A stretch of DNA of 59,635 nucleotides, taken from positions 1 to 59,635 of the forward strand of contig JADZCM010000014.1 in assembly GCA_020851555.1 (NCBI GenBank), read 5' to 3'. The position numbers and the translations under genes were made by a program. Position 1 is the stretch's first letter. Every line of letters begins with the position of its first letter. Source of the stretch: Bryobacterales bacterium (GTDB lineage: Bacteria > Acidobacteriota > Terriglobia > Bryobacterales > Bryobacteraceae). Below the pieces are notes generated by a model that worked only from the letters and a program-made list of their open reading frames with translations, made no database searches and was not told where the DNA came from. Below are positions 27,038 to 36,547 of the stretch, piece after piece.

Positions 27038-29557
27038 CTATTTGAACATATCCAGGAGACGCCGGAACAGGCTTTTCTTCGAGGGGGGCGGCGGCTGGCC
27101 GGCCTCAACCTGTTTGGCGGCCGCCTGCACGGACTTGCGGGACTGCCTGCCGCCGCCGGTTCCCGCCCGCGCGGCTGCGTTTTGCGCCAGCACGGAGGGA
27201 TCCTCGGATCCCGTGTCCCACCCGCTCACCTGAGTGGCGCTGGCGAGCATGCCTCCGTGCTGCCGGCACACCTCCACCGGCTGGGTCCCCGACAGGAACG
27301 CCTGCGTCTGGGCGCCGGGGCAGCCGCTGTTGGCGAGCATGCCCGTGGCAGGGTCCACGCGCACCTCCACGATCCCGTCGGGCGGCTCGAAGGGCCTCAC
27401 GTTCCGGTACTGCCGCCGCGTGTGCGCCCGCTTCATGAACTCGGTCCAGATGGGCAGCGCGGAGTGCGCGCCTTCGAGGAACAGCTCCTCGTTGTCGTCG
27501 AATCCGACCCACACGACGCAGATGAGCCGGGAGGTGAAGCCGGCGAACCACCCGTCGTGCGATGTTCCGGTCTTGCCGGCCGCGGGCAGCGTGAAGCCCC
27601 GGGCGGCCACGCCGACGCCCGTGCCGCTGCGCAGCACCTCTTCCAGCAGGTCCACCATGAGGTAGGCAATCCGGGGGTCCAGCGCCTGCCAGCTCACCGG
27701 GTGCGCCGTGTGCACGATGCTGCCCCGCTCGTCACGGATCAGCTTGATCAACGACGGCCTGAGATAAGCGCCCTGATTGGCGAAGACGGTGTAGGCGCCC
27801 GCGATCTCCAGCGGCGTGACCTCATAGGCTCCGAGCGCCACGGCGGGCGTGGGCTGGATGTTCAGGTTCATCCCCGCGCGCTTGGCCACATCCACCACCC
27901 GGTCGTAGCCGATCATCTCGGCGAGCTTCACCGTGGGCACGTTCATGGACTTGGAGATCGCCTGGCGCAGCGACACCGTGCCGTGGTACTCGTCCTTGAA
28001 GTTCGCCGGCGAATAGGGCTTCTCGTCGAACCAGAAGGTGGTGGGCTCGTCGAGGAGCGTCGTGAGGCTGGTAATCGGCTTGCGGTTGTCGGTCAGCGAC
28101 GTTTCCAGGGCGGCCGCGTAGACGAAAGGCTTGAACGACGATCCCGGCTGACGCCTGGCGCGAACGCGATTGAGCTGGCTGACGCCGTAGTTGCGTCCTC
28201 CCACCAGGGCCTTCACCTCGCCGGTCTGCGCATCCAGGGCCACCAGCGCCACCTGCGCGTCGGGCGGAGTCTTGCCGCGGAACCTCCTCTGCTGATGCAC
28301 CCGCGCATCCACTTCCTTCAGGCCGACCCGCACCGCCTCGGCCGCGTCGCGCTGGAGGTCCATGTCCAGAGTCGTGTAGACCCGGTAGGTTCGCTCCTGG
28401 AAGTCGTGCCCCTGGAATTCGTCCTGGAGCTCTTCATTGACCAGGTCGACGAAGTAGGGGGCGTCCGCCGATTCGGCGCCGCCCCGGGCCAGAGCGAGGG
28501 GCGCGTCCACCGCGTCCTTGTACTGCTGCCCGGTGATGTAGCCGTTGTCGCGCATCATTCCCAACACGACGTTGCGCCGCGCGCGCGCGCGGTCGGGCCA
28601 GCGGATGGGATTGGTGAAGCTGGGCCGCTGGACCAGGCCCGCGAGCATCGCGGCCTCCGGCAGCGTGATCTCCTTCAGGTCCTTCCCGAGGTACGCCTGC
28701 GCCGCCTCTCCGAACCCCCGGATGGCGAAGCTCCCCCTCCGTCCCAGGTCCACCTGGTTGGCGTAGAACTCGAAGATCTCCTCTTTGCTCAGCCTCTGCT
28801 CAAGCTGGAACGTGATGAGCACCTCGGCGGCCTTGCGCTTCACCGTCTTGGCCTGGTTCAGCCAGAACATGCGGGCCACCTGCATGGTGAGCGTGGAAGC
28901 CCCCTGCTCGCGGCTGAACTCCTTCATGTCCACGTACGCCGCCTTGATGACCCGCAAGGGATCGAAGCCGGAATGCTGGAAGAAACGCTTGTCCTCGGCC
29001 GAGAGCACGGCCTGAATCACGACTTGCGGAATATCCGCGAATTTCACCGGCCGGCGCTTCTGGCGATTCCGGTCGAAGAGGTTCGTCAGCAGCTCGGGCT
29101 CCAGCATGTACTGCGTGCGCTCGGTGTTGTCCCGGGTGGAAACGACCCGCGTGACGACGCCGCCGGACAGGTCGATCACCCCGCCTTCCTGGTCGAAATA
29201 CGACTCGGGCCCGGGAAAGATCTCGACGCTTTCGCCGCGGACGTTGTACCAGCCCAGCGCATTGCCGCGGGACTCGGTGTAACCGCTGCGGCGGAGCTGG
29301 CTCACGATCTCGTCGCTGGTCATGCGGTCGCCGATGGTGACGGCCTGCGGCGCGGCGAAGATCATGGCCGTGCTCTGTATCGGCCCGGCGCGAAGCTTGG
29401 CGTCGATCATCCGCGCGAACTTCGCGTAGAAGTAGGTGAACGCCAGCAGCACGCCCACCAACAGCAGGGCCGCGGAAGCCAGGGCGATCTTGCCCGCTGG
29501 ATGAACGGCGAAGCGGGAGAGACGGGCTTTTCGCGGAACGTGCAACTTCACTGCCAC
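27038..29557 (-). CDS. Class A penicillin-binding protein (glycosyltransferase/transpeptidase), PBP1b-like
   Basis: An 839-residue bifunctional peptidoglycan synthase. A single helix near 25-47 anchors it. A UB2H-like regulatory segment (MTSDEIVSQLRRSGYTES) precedes the GT51 domain, with catalytic Glu in SAEDKRFF near residue 187 and GASTLTMQVARMF. The transpeptidase domain has SxxK as S-S-F-K near 472 (PGSSFKPFVYAAALE), SxN as SKSMNVPT and KTG near 661 (AGKTGTSHDGWFAGF). All key residues are present. The C-terminal ~80 residues are basic and low-complexity. Confidence 0.95.
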   Translation of the reverse strand: MAVKLHVPRKARLSRFAVHPAGKIALASAALLLVGVLLAFTYFYAKFARMIDAKLRAGPIQSTAMIFAAPQAVTIGDRMTSDEIVSQLRRSGYTESRGNALGWYNVRGESVEIFPGPESYFDQEGGVIDLSGGVVTRVVSTRDNTERTQYMLEPELLTNLFDRNRQKRRPVKFADIPQVVIQAVLSAEDKRFFQHSGFDPLRVIKAAYVDMKEFSREQGASTLTMQVARMFWLNQAKTVKRKAAEVLITFQLEQRLSKEEIFEFYANQVDLGRRGSFAIRGFGEAAQAYLGKDLKEITLPEAAMLAGLVQRPSFTNPIRWPDRARARRNVVLGMMRDNGYITGQQYKDAVDAPLALARGGAESADAPYFVDLVNEELQDEFQGHDFQERTYRVYTTLDMDLQRDAAEAVRVGLKEVDARVHQQRRFRGKTPPDAQVALVALDAQTGEVKALVGGRNYGVSQLNRVRARRQPGSSFKPFVYAAALETSLTDNRKPITSLTTLLDEPTTFWFDEKPYSPANFKDEYHGTVSLRQAISKSMNVPTVKLAEMIGYDRVVDVAKRAGMNLNIQPTPAVALGAYEVTPLEIAGAYTVFANQGAYLRPSLIKLIRDERGSIVHTAHPVSWQALDPRIAYLMVDLLEEVLRSGTGVGVAARGFTLPAAGKTGTSHDGWFAGFTSRLICVVWVGFDDNEELFLEGAHSALPIWTEFMKRAHTRRQYRNVRPFEPPDGIVEVRVDPATGMLANSGCPGAQTQAFLSGTQPVEVCRQHGGMLASATQVSGWDTGSEDPSVLAQNAAARAGTGGGRQSRKSVQAAAKQVEAGQPPPPSKKSLFRRLLDMFK

Positions 29558-29623
29558 GGTTACGGACTCTATTCTCTCAGAACGGGACCCCCGCGCGGGG
29601 CGGGGCCTCCCTCATGCGGCGCG

Positions 29624-29965
29624 CTACGGCGCCCGGACGCGAGGCCGGAAATGCAGATCCACGCTGTAAAGGGGAAGCTCCACCGGCACCTCGTAAAGCA
29701 CCTGGATTTCCAGCCGCTGATGCGTGCGCCGCACTGTCACCCGGTCCGGCCGGATGGCGATGCCGGCCCGGGCCGCGGCGTTTACCGCCGCGACGCGCAC
29801 CACCTCGTCCGCCGCCTGGGACGCCACCGCCCGGGATGCGACCTCCCCCAGGGCGCGCTGAAACTGCTGGTTGCGCCAGTAAGGCGGCAGCAGGTGCGCC
29901 GCGAACAGCGCCAGCAGGGCCAGAGCCGCTGCCCCCAGCGCCATGCGAAGCCGTCCCCAACTCAT
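29624..29965 (-). CDS. Small single-pass membrane protein (DUF4845-like)
   Basis: A 113-residue protein. ATG 29965 starts MSWGRLRMALGAAALALLALFAAHLLPPYWRN; the longer in-frame extension runs into the proline dehydrogenase gene in another phase. After one helix comes a compact periplasmic domain (QQFQRALGEVASRAVASQAADEVVRVAAVN, IRPDRVTVRRTHQRLEIQVLYEVPVELPLYSVDLHFRP). This layout matches small DUF4845-type proteins. Function unknown. It sits between proline dehydrogenase (10 bp) and the PBP gene (66 bp). Confidence 0.7.
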   Translation of the reverse strand: MSWGRLRMALGAAALALLALFAAHLLPPYWRNQQFQRALGEVASRAVASQAADEVVRVAAVNAAARAGIAIRPDRVTVRRTHQRLEIQVLYEVPVELPLYSVDLHFRPRVRAP

Positions 29966-29975
29966 CGCCGCCGCC

Positions 29976-30887
<912 letters not shown>

Positions 30888-30897
30888 AGGACCGGAG

Positions 30898-32109
30898 CTA
30901 GGCCGGGTCGACCGGCTGCGGGCTGCGCGGCACCAGGTCGATCCTGCCGGGAGCGGCGGGCTCTTCTCCGCCGCCGGCCGCGCCCAACTCGCGCACCCGC
31001 CGCAGCGAGGGCAACACGCGGGCTTCCCAGGAGGCCACCGATTCGTTGTAGGCCTGTACCGCCCGTTCCAGATACTGGCCGGTTCTGGCGTAGTGGCCGT
31101 GGAGTTTCTGGAGCCGGTCGTAGAACTCCACGGCAACGCAGCGGATCATTTCCGCATTCTCGGCAAGCTGCTGCTGGCGCCACCCGTAGCCGATCCCCTT
31201 CAGGACCGAGATCAGGGTGGTCGGCGTCGCCAGCAACACCTTGCGGTTCAGGGCGTCCTCTATGAGCGCCGGGTTGTGCTCCAGGGCCGCGCTGAAGAAA
31301 TGGTCGCCGGGGAGGAACAGGACCACCATCTCCGGAGCCGGCTGAAACTGCATCCAATACTGCTTTCCGCCCAACTGGTTCACGTGCGCCAGAACCTGCT
31401 GGCTGTGGCGGATCAGCGCCTCCCGCCTCTTGGCGTCGTCGCTGGCGGACGCGGCTTCCATGAAGGCCGTCAGCGGGACCTTGGCGTCCACGGCCAGCGT
31501 GCGGCCGCCGGGGAGCCTGACCAGCATGTCGGGCCGTATGCGCCCCTCTCCGGTCTCCCTGGTTTCCTGCTCCGCGAAGTCGCAGTGCTTGACCATTCCC
31601 GCCAGTTCCGCCACGCGCCGCAGGGTGATCTCACCCCACCGCCCCCGCACCTGCGGGGCGCGGAGCGCATGGGAGAGAGTCCCGGTCTCCTGGGCGAGGC
31701 GCTGGAGTTCGCCGCGGAGCGCACCGTAGGCGTCCTGACGCGCCCGGTCCAGCTCGCGGACCTGGCCCTCCAGTTTGGTCAGAGCGGCCGACAGGGGCTG
31801 CACCACGCCCTCCACCGCCGTCTGGCGCTGGGAGAGGTCGCCGGCGATCTCAGCCCGCACCGTCTCCAAGGCGCCTTTGGCCGCTTCCAGGAAGGCCCCC
31901 TGGCTGGTGCGCAGCGCGGTGTCGGCCATCGCCTGGAAGGTCTCCCCGATTTTGGAAACCGCGGATTCCGCCGACGACAACCGCGCCTCGGCCACGGCGC
32001 GGGCGGCCTCCGCCTTGAGCAGCCTGGACCTGGCCAGCAACGCCGCGGCCAGCGTGCCGATGGCCAGTCCCGCGGCAAGCCCCGAGAGGAAGAAGGTCCA
32101 CGTTTCCAT
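30898..32109 (-). CDS. rmuC: DNA recombination protein RmuC homologue
   Basis: A 403-residue protein. An N-terminal helix (TFFLSGLAAGLAIGTLAAALLARS) is followed by a long coiled coil (~25-140). The RmuC core contains APQVRGRWGEITLRRVAELAGMVKHCDFAEQ, RPDMLVRLPGGRTLAVDAKVPLTAFMEA and VLLATPTTLISVLKGIGYGWRQQQLAENA. The core is related to restriction-endonuclease-like folds, with the D-x-K in AVDAKVPL fitting the nuclease active site. The family limits inversions at short repeats in E. coli. Confidence 0.93.
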   Translation of the reverse strand: METWTFFLSGLAAGLAIGTLAAALLARSRLLKAEAARAVAEARLSSAESAVSKIGETFQAMADTALRTSQGAFLEAAKGALETVRAEIAGDLSQRQTAVEGVVQPLSAALTKLEGQVRELDRARQDAYGALRGELQRLAQETGTLSHALRAPQVRGRWGEITLRRVAELAGMVKHCDFAEQETRETGEGRIRPDMLVRLPGGRTLAVDAKVPLTAFMEAASASDDAKRREALIRHSQQVLAHVNQLGGKQYWMQFQPAPEMVVLFLPGDHFFSAALEHNPALIEDALNRKVLLATPTTLISVLKGIGYGWRQQQLAENAEMIRCVAVEFYDRLQKLHGHYARTGQYLERAVQAYNESVASWEARVLPSLRRVRELGAAGGGEEPAAPGRIDLVPRSPQPVDPA

Positions 32110-32121
32110 GAGTGACGTCCG

Positions 32122-32640
32122 CTAGCTTAGCAGGCGGAAGGCGGCGTAGCCGAGCATCGAGCCGATGGCTGAGCCGGCCACCACGTCACTGAGGAAGTGC
32201 ATGCCCAGAACGATGCGCGAAGCGGCGACACTGAGAGCGCAGAACAACATCGCCAGCATGAGGGGCGGAAAGAACAGGCCGATGGGGAGCGCCACGGCGA
32301 AAGCCGTGATGGAATGCCCGGACGGAAAAGAGAAGTGGTCCGGCGGCAGAACGTTCGCCCAGCAATGCGGTTCGATATGGCAGGGACGCCTCCGGCGCGT
32401 CCTTTGCTTCAGCCAGACGAACAGGCCGATGCCGCTCACGGTGGCCAGGGCAGCCGCTGCCAGCGCCGCCAGCGCGTCCAGCCCGGCGTAGAGCAGAATG
32501 ATCAGGCCCAGGGTGAACCAAAGCCAGCCGTCTCCCCCGCGCGTGGCGCAGACCATCCACAGCCGGATCCAGCGCGGGGCTCTCCAGCGGTGAACCCTTC
32601 TCATCAGCCCATGGTCACGTCTGGAGATGAACTTCCACAT
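32122..32640 (-). CDS. PAP2-family membrane phosphatase
   Basis: A 172-residue integral membrane protein. It has the three-part acid phosphatase signature: KQRTRRRRP, then FSFPSGHSITAF, then SRIVLGMHFLSDVVAGSAIG. The conserved Lys/Arg, Ser-Gly-His and Arg...His...Asp residues are all present. Probable substrates are undecaprenyl pyrophosphate or phosphatidic acid phosphates at the outer face of the membrane, which fits the nearby PBP gene. It is the first gene of the minus-strand block; the upstream side abuts an IS1380 element. Confidence 0.9.
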   Translation of the reverse strand: MWKFISRRDHGLMRRVHRWRAPRWIRLWMVCATRGGDGWLWFTLGLIILLYAGLDALAALAAAALATVSGIGLFVWLKQRTRRRRPCHIEPHCWANVLPPDHFSFPSGHSITAFAVALPIGLFFPPLMLAMLFCALSVAASRIVLGMHFLSDVVAGSAIGSMLGYAAFRLLS

Positions 32641-32718
32641 AACGGGGGGCGCTTTTTCAGTTTACAGAATTCCCGGGAGGTGCGCCACGGGGGGGGCCCG
32701 GCCTTGGCGGCGCCGGCG

Positions 32719-32723
32719 GCGGC
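32719..32723. repeat. Left copy of 5-bp target site duplication
   Basis: GCGGC directly abuts the left inverted repeat, and the same five bases follow the right repeat at 34494-34498. The length fits the 4-5 bp duplications of IS1380. The surrounding sequence is GC-rich, so chance cannot be fully excluded. Confidence 0.6.
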
Positions 32724-32742
32724 CCGTGATCCGTCCGTAAGG
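32724..32742 (+). repeat. Left terminal inverted repeat of the IS1380 element
   Basis: CCGTGATCCGTCCGTAAGG, matched without error by the reverse complement at 34475-34493. Confidence 0.9.
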
Positions 32743-32836
32743 GATTTCGGAATGTGGCTTGTAGGCTGTGGGGAAGGGGTTGCGGCGTGACGGGCCGGAT
32801 TCACCCAATGGGTGCCGAATTGCATGTCGGTTTTCG

Positions 32837-34279
32837 ATGGCCCTGTCGAAGAAACCGAAGCGCTCACCCGCCGAAGGGGAGCTCCCCTTTGAATATGACT
32901 TTGAACATCCCGCTGAAGAGGTGCTCACGGCTTACGCCGGGGTTCCCCTGTTGGTGCGGGCGATCCGCTCCTTCCATGTGCCGGACAGCGTCCAACGGCA
33001 CTTGCACCTGAAGCAGCGGCAACGCGGCTTTGACGAAGCCACTTACGTGGAGAGCTTTCTGGTGCTGAACGCGCTGGGCGGGGAGTGTCTGGAAGACTTC
33101 GAGCGATTGCGGGAGGACCAAGGCCTGGTCGAGATGCTGGGGCACGAGTTGCCCAGCCCGGAGGCGGCACGCAAGTTTCTGTACGCTTTCCACGAGGAGG
33201 AGCGCATCGAGCAGGCGCAGGCCGAGTTGCCGGTGGGCCAAGTGAGTTATATCCCCAGCGAGAGCGAGACCTTGCGCGCTTTGGCGCAGGTGAATCAGGA
33301 GTTGGTGCAGGAGATCGGGCGGCGTTCGGCGGAACAGAAGATCGCCACCGTGGACCTGGACGCCACCCTGATCGAGAGTTACAAGCGGGAGGCCAAGCCG
33401 ACCTACGCAGGGGGTAAGGGCTATCAGCCGCTGCTGGCGCTGTGGGCGGAGATGGACTTGGCGTTGGCCGATGAGTTCCGGGACGGCAACGTGCCGGCGC
33501 ATGTGGAGCCGTTAGCCACGACCCGGCGGGCCTTCGCGGCGCTGCCGGAGAGCGTGGTGGAGTATTACTTTGGCGGGGACTCGGGGTGTTGGGACCGAGC
33601 GCTGGTGAACTGGCTGCGCGACCCGCGGCGGGAGGACGGGCCCCAGGGCTGGATCACCTTCGGGATCCGTGTGCGGATGACGCCGAATCTGAAGAAGCAC
33701 ATTCTGCGCTTGCCGGACAGCCTGTGGAAGGCCTATCGGGAAGACTCCGGCGCGGTCAGCCAATGCGCGGACCTGCTGAACTACTGGCCGGAGGAAGAGG
33801 ACCGTCCCGAGGGCGCCGGGCCGTTGCGGTACGTGGCGATCCGGGTGCGCAAGCGGCAAGGGGAGTTGTTTGCCGACGGCAGCGAGTTCCGCTACTTCGT
33901 GGTAGCGACGAACCAGTGGGACTGGAGCGCGAAGAAGCTGCTGGAATGGCACCGGCAGAAGGCGGGTTCGATCGAGGCGCTGCACGACGTGCTGAAGAAC
34001 GAGTTGGCCGGGGGGGTGATGCCGTGCGGGCGGTTTGGAGCCAACGCGGCGTGGTTGCGGCTGGCGCTGCTGACGCACAACGTGCTGAGCGGGCTGAAGC
34101 GGATTGCCCTGAAGCCGGAGTGGCTGGAAGCGCGACCCAAGCGGCTGCGGTACCACTTCTTCTACTCACCGGGCAAGCTGATCCATCACGCGCGGCGGTT
34201 GCTGGCGCGAGTAGGGCGCAAACTCACCGAGCTAACCGAATGGTCTGAGGCGTGGGCTCTATTGCCGGCCACCGGCTAA
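32837..34279 (+). CDS. IS1380-family DDE transposase
   Basis: A 480-residue protein from ATG 32837 (MALSKKPKRSPAEGELPFEYDFEHPAEEVL); an in-frame GTG at 32768 would add 23 residues of poor quality. The catalytic DDE set is recognisable: first Asp in ATVDLDATLIESY, second in YYFGGDSGCWDRALVNW, and the Glu in QKAGSIEALHDVLKNEL. Family markers DGNVPAHVEPL and GRFGANAAWLRLALLTHN are present. The frame is uninterrupted, so the enzyme is probably active. It belongs to a different subgroup from the decayed copy at 58.5 kb. Confidence 0.92.
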   Translation: MALSKKPKRSPAEGELPFEYDFEHPAEEVLTAYAGVPLLVRAIRSFHVPDSVQRHLHLKQRQRGFDEATYVESFLVLNALGGECLEDFERLREDQGLVEMLGHELPSPEAARKFLYAFHEEERIEQAQAELPVGQVSYIPSESETLRALAQVNQELVQEIGRRSAEQKIATVDLDATLIESYKREAKPTYAGGKGYQPLLALWAEMDLALADEFRDGNVPAHVEPLATTRRAFAALPESVVEYYFGGDSGCWDRALVNWLRDPRREDGPQGWITFGIRVRMTPNLKKHILRLPDSLWKAYREDSGAVSQCADLLNYWPEEEDRPEGAGPLRYVAIRVRKRQGELFADGSEFRYFVVATNQWDWSAKKLLEWHRQKAGSIEALHDVLKNELAGGVMPCGRFGANAAWLRLALLTHNVLSGLKRIALKPEWLEARPKRLRYHFFYSPGKLIHHARRLLARVGRKLTELTEWSEAWALLPATG

Positions 34280-34287
34280 GCCGGGAG

Positions 34288-34300
34288 CTTACGGACGGAT
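34288..34300 (-). repeat. Internal partial copy of the IS inverted repeat
   Basis: CTTACGGACGGAT repeats 13 bases of the right terminal repeat about 190 bp inside the right end, just after the transposase stop. It could be an extra transposase site or the trace of an older right end. The 193 bp from here to the true end hold no gene that I can support. Confidence 0.7.
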
Positions 34301-34474
34301 GATCAGAGCGCTTTTGAAACCCCTCGGCCGGAGGTGTGCTCGCCGCTCCATTCCGGCGGGCGCGCTAACCCGTCCACTACCGTCTCCATCCGAGACAACC
34401 CCTCCACACTCCACTCACCGGCCCCCAGCGGCTCTCGCGTCTTCCTGAACCACCACAATTCCATCTGCCTCCTG

Positions 34475-34493
34475 CCTTACGGACGGATCACGG
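34475..34493 (-). repeat. Right terminal inverted repeat of the IS1380 element
   Basis: CCTTACGGACGGATCACGG, the exact reverse complement of the left end, followed at 34494-34498 by the second GCGGC duplication. Confidence 0.9.
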
Positions 34494-34532
34494 GCGGCGC
34501 TCCGCGCCCGGGCCGGGTCCGCCTGTGGAAGA

Positions 34533-35708
34533 ATGAATTCGGTGAAGCGGATCGATCTGATCTACTACGACGCCGGAGGAGGACACCGGGCCGCGGCCAA
34601 CGCGCTCAAGCTCGTCATCGAGGAGCAGCAGCGCCCCTGGGACGTCCGCCTGGTGAACCTCCAGGAACTGCTCGATCCGCTGGACGTTTTCCGCAAAGTC
34701 CTCGGCCGCCGCCTCCAGGACATCTATAACCTGCTGCTGAGGAAGGGATGGACGCTGGGGTCCAGCCAGCTCTGCGCCATGATGCACGCCATCATACGCT
34801 CCACCCACCCTCAACAGGTGCGCCTGATCGAGGAGCACTGGCGCGCCAGCCGCCCCGACCTGGCGGTCTCGCTGGTTCAGAACTTCAACCGCGCGCTCCG
34901 GGAGAGCCTCCTGAACGTCTGTCCCGCCGCGCCGTTCGTCACGGTGCTGACCGACCTGGCGGACTACCCGCCTCACTTCTGGATCGAGCGCCAGGAGCAG
35001 TACCTGGTCTGCGGAACGGACCGTGCCGTCGAGCAGGCCAAGGAGTTGGGCCACGCGGAAGATCACATCTTCCGCGTGTCGGGCATGATCCTCCACCCCC
35101 GGTTCTACGAGCCCATCACGGTTGACGTGGCCGCCGGACGCCGGCGGCTGGGTCTGGACCCCGCGCGCACAACGGGCCTGGTTATGTTCGGAGGCGAAGG
35201 GGCCAAAGTGATGTCGGGCATACTGAAAGAGCTGGACGGCTCCGGCCTGAATCTCCAGTTGATCTTCATCTGCGGCCGCAACGAGGTCCTCGCCCGCAAA
35301 TTGCGCGAGCACCGCGCGAGCGTGCCCATGTTTGTGGAAGGCTTCACCCCCGAAGTGCCGTACTACATGCACCTCTCGGATTTCCTGATCGGCAAGCCCG
35401 GACCGGGAAGCCTCAGCGAGGCCATGGCCATGAAGCTGCCCGTGATCGTGCAATGCAACGCCTGGACGCTCCCCCAGGAGCGGTACAACGCCGTGTGGGT
35501 CAGGCAGCACCAGACGGGCCTGGTGCTCTCCAGTTTCCGCAGGATCAGGCAGGCTGTCCGGGAGCTCACCGAGCCGGCGGCGCTGGCGCGCTACAAGGCC
35601 AATGCGGCCGCCATCCGGAACCGCGCCGTCTTCGAGGTACCCGGGATTCTGGAGCGGCTGCTGGCGGCTCCGCCGGCGTCAGCCGGCTCCGCTCCGAAGG
35701 GACCGTAG
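34533..35708 (+). CDS. MGDG-synthase-like glycosyltransferase (GT28 type)
   Basis: A 391-residue GT-B enzyme. The N-terminal half starts with the diacylglycerol glycosyltransferase signature IYYDAGGGHRAAANALK. The C-terminal half has the nucleotide-sugar site: GLVMFGGEGAKVM, ICGRNEVLARKL, VEGFTPEVPYYMHLSDFLIGKPGPGSLSEAMAMKLPVIV. It probably transfers a sugar from a UDP donor to diacylglycerol or a related lipid at the inner membrane. ATG 34533 has GGAAG just upstream. Its last 30 bases overlap the convergent EamA gene. The IS1380 element ends 40 bp before the start. Confidence 0.87.
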   Translation: MNSVKRIDLIYYDAGGGHRAAANALKLVIEEQQRPWDVRLVNLQELLDPLDVFRKVLGRRLQDIYNLLLRKGWTLGSSQLCAMMHAIIRSTHPQQVRLIEEHWRASRPDLAVSLVQNFNRALRESLLNVCPAAPFVTVLTDLADYPPHFWIERQEQYLVCGTDRAVEQAKELGHAEDHIFRVSGMILHPRFYEPITVDVAAGRRRLGLDPARTTGLVMFGGEGAKVMSGILKELDGSGLNLQLIFICGRNEVLARKLREHRASVPMFVEGFTPEVPYYMHLSDFLIGKPGPGSLSEAMAMKLPVIVQCNAWTLPQERYNAVWVRQHQTGLVLSSFRRIRQAVRELTEPAALARYKANAAAIRNRAVFEVPGILERLLAAPPASAGSAPKGP

Positions 35709-36503
35709 CAGGCTCGCGGACAGAATCAGGACGCCGCCCGCGGCGCTCAACGCCGCCGGCCACTCGCCGTGAACCAGCGCCGCCCACACCGGGTTGAGCG
35801 CGGGCTCCGCCAACAGCAGCAGCGAACACTCCAGGGCTGGGACGGATCGCACGCCCCGGGTCAGAAAAACGTACGCCAGCCCTATCTGGAAGACACCGAG
35901 GTACCCGATCACCAGCCCGTCCTGCACCGAAATTGTGGCCGGAAGCGCCTTGGGCAGGCAAACCAGGCAGGCGATCAGGTTCCCGGCGGCCACCGTCGCC
36001 ATGGCCTGCCCTCCCGAGCCCGCGCTCCCGCCGGTCCAGCGCAGGCCGGCCAGCGTGAGCGCCCAGGTTACTCCCGAAACCAACGCCAGCACGTTGCCCG
36101 TGGCGGGGTCGGGCGCCGTGCGCAAGGGCGCCTGCCCTCCCAGGAAGAACAGAGCGGCGCCCGTGCCTACCACGGCCATCAGGGCTGCGTCCGAACGGCG
36201 CACAGGCTCCCGCAGGAGCCAGGGGCCGATAAGCAGAAGGTACGCCGGCGCCGTCGACTGGAGAAAGATGGCGTTGGCGGCGGTGGTCAGCTTGTTGGAG
36301 AGGACGAACAGGATCAGAGTGGACGCGTACGAGCACCCGACCAGAAGCGTCCGCCAGGACCATCCCTTGCGAGCCTCCGGCAGCAGGACCAGAACCGCAG
36401 CCGCGGCCACCAGCGAGCGGAAAGCGGCCACCTGCCAGCCGTTGAGTGAAGCGGCCTTGATGGCCGCGCCTCCAGTGGAGAAGAGCAGCGCCGCGGCCAG
36501 CAC
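35679..36503 (-). CDS. EamA/DMT-superfamily transporter
   Basis: A 274-residue protein with about ten hydrophobic helices in two repeated halves. It has the EamA N-terminal signature LAAALLFSTGGAAIKAASLNGWQVAAFRS and the second-half LVSGVTWALTLAGLRW. The start is GTG 36503; no ATG lies in the 44 bp between it and the upstream stop, though the frame stays open there. The family exports or imports small metabolites; no substrate can be assigned. Confidence 0.87.
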   Translation of the reverse strand: MLAAALLFSTGGAAIKAASLNGWQVAAFRSLVAAAAVLVLLPEARKGWSWRTLLVGCSYASTLILFVLSNKLTTAANAIFLQSTAPAYLLLIGPWLLREPVRRSDAALMAVVGTGAALFFLGGQAPLRTAPDPATGNVLALVSGVTWALTLAGLRWTGGSAGSGGQAMATVAAGNLIACLVCLPKALPATISVQDGLVIGYLGVFQIGLAYVFLTRGVRSVPALECSLLLLAEPALNPVWAALVHGEWPAALSAAGGVLILSASLLRSLRSGAG

Positions 36504-36547
36504 GTAGAACCGCGCCAGCCGGAAAGAAGAGATGCCGGCGTGGACGC

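Larger units (their letters stand above)
32724..34493 (+). mobile_element. Complete IS1380-family insertion sequence (1770 bp)
   Basis: The element is bounded by perfect 19-bp terminal inverted repeats (CCGTGATCCGTCCGTAAGG) and 5-bp direct duplications, and carries one intact DDE transposase. The ends start with CC, as usual for IS1380. It lies between the PAP2 gene (start at 32640) and the glycosyltransferase gene (start at 34533), only 40 bp upstream of the latter. The insertion has therefore probably displaced the native promoter of that gene. The intact gene and perfect ends suggest a recent insertion. Confidence 0.9.

Noticed and set aside
32729..34300. A shorter IS1380 element using the internal 13-bp repeat as right end
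   Set aside because: The outer ends match over 19 bases and have a 5-bp duplication, while the inner pair matches only 13 and has no duplication.
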